This document shows, one piece after another, positions 57,461 through 64,000 of a stretch of DNA of 64,000 nucleotides. Source of the DNA: Pseudomonadota bacterium (GTDB taxonomy: Bacteria > Pseudomonadota > Alphaproteobacteria > UBA2136 > JASBTF01); contig JASBTF010000002.1 of NCBI GenBank assembly GCA_030148545.1, positions 299,218 to 363,217 of the forward strand, read 5' to 3'. Made by a program: the position numbers and the translations under genes. The notes below the pieces were generated by a model. It ran no database searches. It was not told where the DNA came from and saw nothing but the letters and a program-made list of their open reading frames with translations. Within the stretch, counting starts at the first letter, position 1; each line of letters opens with the position of its first letter.

Positions 57461-58459
57461 ATGACTGACCCAATTCCAATGACCGACCGCATTATAGACG
57501 CTGCCCCACAAGAGGTAGATACGCTGGAGAATACTCTGCGCCCGCAATCACTGGCAGATTTCACCGGCCAGCCTAAGCTGAAAGAGAATTTCACCGTATT
57601 TATTGAAGCCGCCAAAACCCGCAGCACCGCGCTGGACCATGTGCTGCTCTATGGCCCTCCAGGCTTGGGTAAAACCTCGCTCGCGCATATTATTTCTAAG
57701 GAGCTGGGCGTGGGCTTTCGCTCCACCAGTGGCCCCGTGATTGATAAATCCGGCACGCTGGCCGCCATCCTCACCAGTCTCGAACCGCACGATGTACTGT
57801 TCATCGATGAAATTCACCGCCTTAGTCCACAAGTGGAGGAGGTGCTCTACCCAGCCATGGAAGATTTTAAGCTGGATATTGTGATTGGCGAAGGCCCAGC
57901 CGCCCGCACCGTAAAGGTGGATGTACCGCCATTTACCCTAGTGGGCGCCACCACGCGCGCCGGTTTGCTGACCAATCCATTGCGTGACCGTTTTGGCGTA
58001 CAAGGCCGTTTGGAGTTCTACAACGCGGCAGACCTGCAAAACATTATTGAGCGTGCGGCCAACCTGCTCGGCGCACCAATTGAACAAGCCGGCGCTTTTG
58101 AGATTGCGCGCCGCAGCCGCGGCACACCGCGTATTGCCAACCGTCTGCTCAAACGCGTGCACGATTTTGCCGTGGTCGCTAAAAGCGATGTTATTACGGC
58201 CGACATTGCGGTAGACGCCCTAAAACGCCTAGAGGTAGACGACTACGGCCTAGACCGCAACGACCACCGCTATTTGGATGCGCTGGTAAACAAGTTCGAC
58301 GGCGGCCCCGTGGGACTAGAAACATTGGCCGCCAGCATTGGCGAATCCCGCGACACGATTGAAGATGTCATTGAACCCTACCTACTGCAAGAAGGCCTTA
58401 TTCAACGTACGCCAAAAGGTAGAACCATCACCATCACCGGCCGCAAAGCCGCTGAATAA
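57461..58459 (+). CDS. ruvB: Holliday junction helicase RuvB (start trimmed)
   Basis: [62 protein letters not shown]. Confidence 0.97.
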   Translation: MTDPIPMTDRIIDAAPQEVDTLENTLRPQSLADFTGQPKLKENFTVFIEAAKTRSTALDHVLLYGPPGLGKTSLAHIISKELGVGFRSTSGPVIDKSGTLAAILTSLEPHDVLFIDEIHRLSPQVEEVLYPAMEDFKLDIVIGEGPAARTVKVDVPPFTLVGATTRAGLLTNPLRDRFGVQGRLEFYNAADLQNIIERAANLLGAPIEQAGAFEIARRSRGTPRIANRLLKRVHDFAVVAKSDVITADIAVDALKRLEVDDYGLDRNDHRYLDALVNKFDGGPVGLETLAASIGESRDTIEDVIEPYLLQEGLIQRTPKGRTITITGRKAAE

Positions 58460-58467
58460 TCCTCTTT

Positions 58468-58548
58468 GGCGATTTATAGTCGTTTTTTGGAGCCTGCGCT
58501 CCGCATGTAGGGTTCCCTATCTACACTTACGGTGCTCGGCTCTGGCAA
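58468..58548 (+). repeat. Possible second intergenic repeat family, copy 2
   Basis: GGCGATTTAT-(28 nt)-TGTAGGGTTCCCTATCTACA...; outer arms CGTTTTTTGGAGCC/GGCTCTGGCAAAAACG. Confidence 0.45.
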
Positions 58549-58627
58549 AAACGCCTCTAAATGCACCAAAGTGAACTATTCAGTATTTCTAGCCATTGAA
58601 CAGTGCGTAAAAATAGGTTTTGTGGGC

Positions 58628-58715
58628 CGCCATCCCCAGCTCGCAGCGCGAGTGGGTTGGCGGAGGTCCAGGATACTTCCTGGTAGCAAGCGGCGGCTTT
58701 GCCGACCGCGCCGCT
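58628..58715 (+). repeat. Three-hairpin dispersed element, copy D
   Basis: CGCCATCCCCAGCTCGCAGCGCGAGTGGGTTGGCGGAGGTCCAGGATACTTCCTGGTAGCAAGCGGCGGCTTTGCCGACCGCGCCGCT; overlaps the tolB stop codon. Confidence 0.85.
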
Positions 58716-60042
58716 ATTTAAGCAACGGCGACCAAGCGGGGTCGCTGGCATTGCTTGGGGTTTCCACCTTACGCAAGTTATAACCAGTCAGGTCAATGGT
58801 GTAGATATGGGTATCGTTACCTTCCTGACGGGCGAAGGAAATCACACGACCATTTGGTGACCACGTTGGTGATTCATCGAGGAAACTATCGGTCAGCAGG
58901 CGCTCTTCGCGGCCTTCAGGGTCAATCACCCCAATGTGGAAGGTGCTGCCAAGTTGCTTCACAAACGCAATCAGGTCGCCACGTGGGCTCCACACCGGTG
59001 CGTAGTAACGGCCTTTACCATAGGTCAGGCGGCGCACGCGGTTACCATCGGCATCCATAATGTACAGCGCAGGGCGGCCTCCACGGTCGGAGTTAAACAC
59101 AATTTGCTTACCATCGGGGCTAAAGCTTGGTGAGGTATCAATCCCGCGGTGGAAGGTCAGGCGCGTCAGCTGCTTGTTCTTCAGGTTCATGCGGTAAATT
59201 TCGCTATTGCCTTCATGGCCTTTGGTGAGTGTCATCACCACGTTTTTACCGTTTGGCGCAAAACGAGGAGAACTATTCAAGCCTTCAAAATCACCGACCA
59301 AACTTTGTTGACCCGTTGGCAGGTCTAGCAGGTATAAGCGCGGGAAACCGTTGGCATAGCTCATGTAAATAATCTTCTGCACATTCGGGTTAAAGCGCGG
59401 GGTGAGCACCAAGTGGCTACCATCGGTCAGGCATTGGTAGTTGCCACCATCTTGGTCCATCACGCACAGGCGTTTGCGGGTGTGGCCATTGGCTGCTGGC
59501 TCTTCACCAATATGCACAATACGCGTGGTAAAGTGGCCTTTTTCACCGGTTAAAGCTTCATAAACATCGTCGGAAATACGGTGCGCAATGTGGCGCCAAA
59601 ACTGGGCCGAAACCGTATAGCGGCGGCCTACCAGTTGCTTTTCGCCATGCACATCAAACAAGCGGTACTCTACCCGAATTTGCGGCTGGCCATCGGCACC
59701 ATACAACACCTGTACGTTACCGGAAATAAGCCCAACCACGTTAATCAACCGCCAATCAGCAAACTGTGGCCCTTGTTGAGCAACGGACTCAGCCGATTGC
59801 AAATACGCCTGCTGGTCGGTTACATCAAACAGGGTGGAGTTCAGCAAGTTGTTGGCCACTACTTGGCGCAGTTGCTCGCCCACTTGTTTGGCTTGGTCAG
59901 TATCGCCATAAAAGTCCACCAACGCCAGCGGCATTGGGTCGGTATTTGGGTTGTTCAAATCAATACGAATGCGCGCTTCGGCCGCAAGTGTGGAGCAGAG
60001 AATAAGTAGTGTAGAGAGAGCAATGCGTATCATGGTGAGCAC
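58714..60042 (-). CDS. tolB: Tol-Pal system protein TolB
   Basis: Signal peptide; propeller repeats SPRFAPNGKNVVMT, SPSFSPDGKQIVFNSDRGGRPALYIMDADG. Confidence 0.96.
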   Translation of the reverse strand: MLTMIRIALSTLLILCSTLAAEARIRIDLNNPNTDPMPLALVDFYGDTDQAKQVGEQLRQVVANNLLNSTLFDVTDQQAYLQSAESVAQQGPQFADWRLINVVGLISGNVQVLYGADGQPQIRVEYRLFDVHGEKQLVGRRYTVSAQFWRHIAHRISDDVYEALTGEKGHFTTRIVHIGEEPAANGHTRKRLCVMDQDGGNYQCLTDGSHLVLTPRFNPNVQKIIYMSYANGFPRLYLLDLPTGQQSLVGDFEGLNSSPRFAPNGKNVVMTLTKGHEGNSEIYRMNLKNKQLTRLTFHRGIDTSPSFSPDGKQIVFNSDRGGRPALYIMDADGNRVRRLTYGKGRYYAPVWSPRGDLIAFVKQLGSTFHIGVIDPEGREERLLTDSFLDESPTWSPNGRVISFARQEGNDTHIYTIDLTGYNLRKVETPSNASDPAWSPLLK

Positions 60043-60071
60043 TTTAGCCTTTTTTATGTTTTATATCTAGG

Positions 60072-60443
60072 TTAGCCTGAGAAGTATAAATCAAGCAGTT
60101 TAAATTTTTCGTATTTATCGCTCGGGATAGGCAGTGGAATTGCCTTACGCACCGCCCGCAGGATCGAGTTATCATAAAATTGATGGCCGCTGCTTTTTAC
60201 TATACGTAAACTTTTAATGGTACCGTCACGTTTTAGCGTCAGTTTTACCCGTGCCTTCAGCTGTTCGATGTTTGAAATTCCTGGCGGGCGAAGCCAATGG
60301 CGCTCAATATGCTGTTTAATAGCTTGTGTAGTTGTCACTATATCAATATTAGGTTGATTCAAATCAGGGTGAACCTGTGTCTCAGCAGTTACTGAAAAGA
60401 ATAATAGTGGAGTAATAAGTAAGTATTTTAACATGATTATCAA
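60072..60443 (-). CDS. Secreted stand-alone TolA C-terminal-domain-like paralogue
   Basis: Signal peptide MLKYLLITPLLFFSVTA, then IKQHIERHWLRPPG...YEKFKLLDLYFSG matching the TolA C-terminus of the upstream gene. Confidence 0.88.
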   Translation of the reverse strand: MIIMLKYLLITPLLFFSVTAETQVHPDLNQPNIDIVTTTQAIKQHIERHWLRPPGISNIEQLKARVKLTLKRDGTIKSLRIVKSSGHQFYDNSILRAVRKAIPLPIPSDKYEKFKLLDLYFSG

Positions 60444-60452
60444 CGTATATAG

Positions 60453-61346
60453 CTACCCAGCAAAATAAAGATCCAATAGCTTAAATTTTTCATATTTTTC
60501 GGTAGGAATTGGTAATGGCACTGCTTTACGCACCGCACGCAACAAAGATTTGTCATAAAATGGCTGACCACTTCCTTCTAATAAACGTAAACTTTGAATG
60601 GTGCCATCGCGGTTTAGCACTACCTCCACACGTGCCCGCAGCTGGTCACTGTTCAACAACCCCGGTGGGCGGTACCAATGGCGCTCAATATGCTGTTTAA
60701 TAATAGCCACCTCAGCCATTTCTGCCACGGTGAGCTGGCCCACAGGGGCATCGGCCACTACAGGTTTGGCAGCTACCTCGGCCTTGGCAGTATTTTCTTC
60801 TTCTAGGTTCTTAATAAAATCCAACGCAGCAAGAAAATCATCCGGGTTTTGCACCACCTTAGCCTCATCATCAACACTGCTAATCACCGCTTCTTTATCG
60901 GGTGTTTTATCCAGTTTTTCGGGGCGGCTTTCTTCAATTACTGGTGCAGGCTTAGGCTCAGGCTTTGGTTCTGGTTTGGCCGGTACCGGTTCGGGCTTGG
61001 TAATTTTTGGCGCTTCTGGCTTGCTTTCTGGCGGTGTAATAGCCTGTACCTCTGCTTTTGGTTCTTGCTTAACAGGCTCAGGTTTAGGCTGAGGCTTTGG
61101 CGCCTCCTTAGGTGCAGCACTGCTTTGCGTGCGCACAGGCTGTGGTGGGGTAGGCGGCTGCTTGGGCTGAGGCTTTGGCTCGTCGGGCGCTTTCTCGGTT
61201 ACCAAGCGCACGGTAATGGCTTTCACCTCTGGTTCAGGGAATAGCTCGGGGAACTGCACCATCAAAAATACCAGCATGGCGCCATGCAACAAAAGCGAAA
61301 AGATAAAGCCTTGGCGCATGGGGGTGGCTTGTGGAGTGTGGTACAT
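60453..61346 (-). CDS. tolA: TolA-like protein (TonB/TolA family)
   Basis: N-terminal TM, long Pro/Lys/Glu-rich linker, C-terminal TolA-III-like domain; downstream of tolR. Confidence 0.9.
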   Translation of the reverse strand: MYHTPQATPMRQGFIFSLLLHGAMLVFLMVQFPELFPEPEVKAITVRLVTEKAPDEPKPQPKQPPTPPQPVRTQSSAAPKEAPKPQPKPEPVKQEPKAEVQAITPPESKPEAPKITKPEPVPAKPEPKPEPKPAPVIEESRPEKLDKTPDKEAVISSVDDEAKVVQNPDDFLAALDFIKNLEEENTAKAEVAAKPVVADAPVGQLTVAEMAEVAIIKQHIERHWYRPPGLLNSDQLRARVEVVLNRDGTIQSLRLLEGSGQPFYDKSLLRAVRKAVPLPIPTEKYEKFKLLDLYFAG

Positions 61347-61364
61347 GGCGTGTGTTGTAGTAGC

Positions 61365-61802
61365 TTACTTTGGCGGAATCGTCACCAAGCCAATGTCGGT
61401 CAAACCTGCGGTTTGTAGCGCGCTCATCACTTGCATCACGCGACCGTAGGCAACACCTTGGTCGGCACGTAGCATAATGGCAGCGTTAGGCCGCACGTTA
61501 CGAATCGCCTGTAAGCGCTTGCCCAAATCAGCTTCATCCACCGGCTGGGTTTGCAAGTAAACTTCCCCGCCTGATTTAATACTTACCTGAATCGGCTCTT
61601 CAGTATCAGGCAGCGGTTTGTTCGCCGCTTCTGGCAGGTCAATGTCCACACCTTGGGTCAGCATGGGCGCGGTGATCATAAACACCACCAGCAATACCAA
61701 CATAACATCCACAAACGGCGTAACGTTAATGTCGCTCATTTGTGGTTTGCTGTAGCGAGAGCGGCGCCCACCGCGCCCGCCAGAAAGTAAAGGCCCAGCC
61801 AT
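61365..61802 (-). CDS. tolR: TolR/ExbD-family protein
   Basis: [38 protein letters not shown]. Confidence 0.96.
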   Translation of the reverse strand: MAGPLLSGGRGGRRSRYSKPQMSDINVTPFVDVMLVLLVVFMITAPMLTQGVDIDLPEAANKPLPDTEEPIQVSIKSGGEVYLQTQPVDEADLGKRLQAIRNVRPNAAIMLRADQGVAYGRVMQVMSALQTAGLTDIGLVTIPPK

Positions 61803-62536
61803 TAAGCTGCCTCCTTTTTAGCGCTCGTCTTTTTTAGGCTTTTTACGTCGGCACCTTCATGCTGAATTTGCATGGCGGCCAAAAATTCATCGCAGAATGC
61901 TTCCAAACGTGCGCTGTAACGGCCCAAACTACTCGATAGACGGTTATACGCAATAACAGCAGGAATCGCTGCAAACAAGCCAATCGCCGTCGCAAGCAAA
62001 GCCTCGGCAATACCCGGTGCTACAACCGCCAAGCTGGTGTTGTTGGTAGCCCCAATGTTCTGGAAACTATTCATAATACCCCACACAGTACCCAGCAAAC
62101 CAATAAACGGCGCGCTAGATGCCACAGTGGCAAGGAAAGGTAGGCCTTTTTCCAAGTTTTCCATGTCGCGCGTCATCGCTGCGTCCATTAGGCGGCGGGC
62201 ACGCTCAATACCACTCACATGCAGCTGTACTTCGCCAGTGTCTACTGTGGCTTCGCGCTTGGCCTCCTGTGTGCCAATAATAAACAACCGCGCCAAAGCA
62301 TGGTCGGCATGTTCAGGTTTGGTATCTTGGTAGCTTTGGGCCACGCCACGGTTGTTCCAAAAGGCATCTTCAAATGCGCTTGCTTGCTTGTGCGCTTTGC
62401 CTAGTTGGCGGCCTTTGCTGAACCACATGCTCCATGCCCAAACGGACATACCCAGCAGCACCAACATCACTCCTTTAACAAAAATATCGGCTTGTAAAAA
62501 CAGACTCAAAATTGACAAATCGGTGGAGTGATCCAT
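61802..62536 (-). CDS. tolQ: TolQ/ExbB-family protein
   Basis: LATVASSAPFIGLLGTVWGIMNSFQNIGATNNTSLAVVAPGIAEALLATAIGLFAAIPAVIAYN. Confidence 0.96.
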   Translation of the reverse strand: MDHSTDLSILSLFLQADIFVKGVMLVLLGMSVWAWSMWFSKGRQLGKAHKQASAFEDAFWNNRGVAQSYQDTKPEHADHALARLFIIGTQEAKREATVDTGEVQLHVSGIERARRLMDAAMTRDMENLEKGLPFLATVASSAPFIGLLGTVWGIMNSFQNIGATNNTSLAVVAPGIAEALLATAIGLFAAIPAVIAYNRLSSSLGRYSARLEAFCDEFLAAMQIQHEGADVKSLKKTSAKKEAA

Positions 62537-62632
62537 AGGGTTCCCTAATCCTTATTGGTTGTGTGATCAAATATGGTCATGTTTATACCAAAGCTTACAC
62601 TTAAATACCACGACAATAACCCCTTGAAACGT

Positions 62633-62662
62633 CGAAAGGGAGAGCTTTAGCTCTCCCTTTCG
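62633..62662 (-). terminator. Perfect 13-bp hairpin downstream of the 62671-62976 lipoprotein gene
   Basis: CGAAAGGGAGAGC-TTTA-GCTCTCCCTTTCG. Confidence 0.7.
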
Positions 62663-62670
62663 TAATCAGT

Positions 62671-62976
62671 TCATGCCGGCAGCGGCACATCGTGAATGAT
62701 ACGGCCATTATGGTCGTGCACCATCACGCGATTACCGCGAATAGTAACCCACAGGTCATGTTCGCTGGCATCTTGCAGCACACGAGCTAGCCGTGTGTCT
62801 ACGTTGATGATGCGTGATCCTTGGCGCTCGCTAAACAGTGTAGCCTGACCATTGCTGAGGAAAGTTACTTCCCCAGTGTAGTTATAGCTACGCAGTTCGC
62901 CAGTCGTGCCACAAGCAGTGACAGATACAGCCAACACGGCCACAGCGACGATTTTTTGAATTTTTTTTGTAAGCAT
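62671..62976 (-). CDS. Small putative lipoprotein
   Basis: Signal peptide with lipobox AVSVTAC. Confidence 0.65.
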   Translation of the reverse strand: MLTKKIQKIVAVAVLAVSVTACGTTGELRSYNYTGEVTFLSNGQATLFSERQGSRIINVDTRLARVLQDASEHDLWVTIRGNRVMVHDHNGRIIHDVPLPA

Positions 62977-63110
62977 TTTACTTCTCCCAATGCCTCCATG
63001 TCTTCAATCCCCACATTCTGTGGATTGTGAAAACGGGAAGGCCCACGCATTTTGCGGGGCAGGGGTAGTCTTGTATAAATAAGTAGGGCGCGTTTTGCGG
63101 ATTACAAGTG

Positions 63111-63518
63111 TTAACTCGTAAAAATAGGTGGTAGCTTGGCAATCAGTCGCGTTTGCAAACTTTCAGGCCGTTCCTTTTTAGCAATAGCACCATGTGTATT
63201 GGCCTTAAACTGCTGCGCAAATTGGAGCACATCCGGCACATGCTCGGGCAATACATCGGCAAATACGTAGCTGTGCTTACCCGGTGTAGCAATGGTGAGG
63301 GTCGCAGGGCGCTTGCACACGCCATGGCAGCCAGCTTGGCGCAGGCGAATATCCACCGCTATGTCAGCCTGTTGTAGCAGCGCGTGCTGCAACGCTTTAA
63401 ACAAATCTGGGCCCGGTGTGTCGCCAGTATTTTCGGTTGGTTTGCACTTACCACACACAAAAATTTGCACCGTTTGCGCGTTTAAAGTTTCTGCTGTGGG
63501 GGTAATTTCAACCGGCAT
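63111..63518 (-). CDS. DUF1636-like Cys-containing (metal-binding) protein
   Basis: VQIFVCGKCKPTENTGDTPGPDLFKAL...VDIRLRQAGCHGVCKRPATLTIATPGKHSYVFADV. Confidence 0.75.
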   Translation of the reverse strand: MPVEITPTAETLNAQTVQIFVCGKCKPTENTGDTPGPDLFKALQHALLQQADIAVDIRLRQAGCHGVCKRPATLTIATPGKHSYVFADVLPEHVPDVLQFAQQFKANTHGAIAKKERPESLQTRLIAKLPPIFTS

Positions 63519-63561
63519 GGCGTTAGATTAACAAATTTATCGCCCAGCACTACCAAAATTA

Positions 63562-63960
63562 TTGACGTTACCGGCAAACAGTCGCATTGTGCCGCAACTA
63601 TTCAGTCCTTTTTGTCAGGGAGAGACACCCGTGATTCTTTTTTTAGCGCCCAAACAGCGCCTAATTACTGCTCTGATCACAGGGTCTGCACTGGTTCTTG
63701 CGCCTCTTGCTATGCATGAAACTGTCATAGAGCGTTACGCCGACATGATTCCCGCAAGCTGGGGTGATGTAATTAGCGCGCGCGAAGGTGAAGATGACCA
63801 AGGCCGCTATACCGTGTGGTTCACGCTGGCCAATGGCTGGGTTATTCCGGTTTGCTGCCAACCACGCCCACCGGGTGAACGGCAAAATAGCCAACCACCG
63901 TGGTGGCGTGACCGTAAACGTTTGCTGAAGAAAGTACTTGGCACGCCCGGCCTTGCTTAA
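63562..63960 (+). CDS. Hypothetical protein
   Basis: 132 aa ORF near the window end; start uncertain. Confidence 0.45.
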   Translation: MTLPANSRIVPQLFSPFCQGETPVILFLAPKQRLITALITGSALVLAPLAMHETVIERYADMIPASWGDVISAREGEDDQGRYTVWFTLANGWVIPVCCQPRPPGERQNSQPPWWRDRKRLLKKVLGTPGLA

Positions 63961-63964
63961 TACC

Positions 63965-63993
63965 CAACACCCCTGCTTTGCGGGGGTGTTGGC
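63965..63993 (+). terminator. Hairpin/terminator-like
   Basis: AACACCCCTGCTTTGCGGGGGTGTT. Confidence 0.55.
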
Positions 63994-64000
63994 GCCTTTT

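Noticed and set aside
60598-61244. 164-aa and 131-aa ORFs antisense to tolA
   Set aside because: Low-complexity artefacts of the P/K/E-rich TolA linker.
1-64000. CRISPR array, prophage, IS transposase, or defence island
   Set aside because: No regularly spaced direct repeats with unique spacers, and no cas, integrase, transposase, capsid or restriction motifs in any ORF.

Overview
64 kb chromosomal window from a flagellated proteobacterium. The fliF-G-H-N-motA and fliM/DUF6468-like/MotE-like gene blocks and the protein affinities suggest Alphaproteobacteria; this is inference, I ran no search. The content is mostly core genome: rpsB (5'-truncated), tRNA-His, tRNA-Ile, rlmH, rsfS, flagellin, a large flagellar/motility block, rnr, cheW, rpmE, two MotB-like genes, rpmB, rnhA, rlmE, an ABC ATPase, yfgM-bamB-rnpB-der, a reduced dcw cluster (mraZ-rsmH-ftsL-ftsI-murE-ftsW-murG), a fliP/fliO/FlhB-C operon divergent from fliK-flgD-flgE, folD, mscS, ruvC-ruvA-ruvB, and tolQ-R-A-(tolA-like)-tolB. 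I see no prophage, IS transposase, CRISPR array or rRNA operon. The least explained signal is a family of dispersed intergenic elements (about 80-90 bp when complete; five copies plus one fragment). Each complete copy can fold into three consecutive hairpins, with compensatory base changes between copies. The element's right-hand hairpin (apical GGC-TTT-GCC) repeatedly abuts the 3' end of a neighbouring gene. One copy sits inside an 80-bp direct duplication of the rnpB terminator, and the 5' part of rnpB contains an unusual run of hairpins with the same apical 9-mer. Other points of interest: a tandem secreted paralogue of the TolA C-terminal domain, a MotB-like paralogue lacking the channel Asp, an opposed array of TGGGA (MraZ) boxes, a histidine phosphatase gene coupled between fliO and fliP, and several breaks in conserved synteny.
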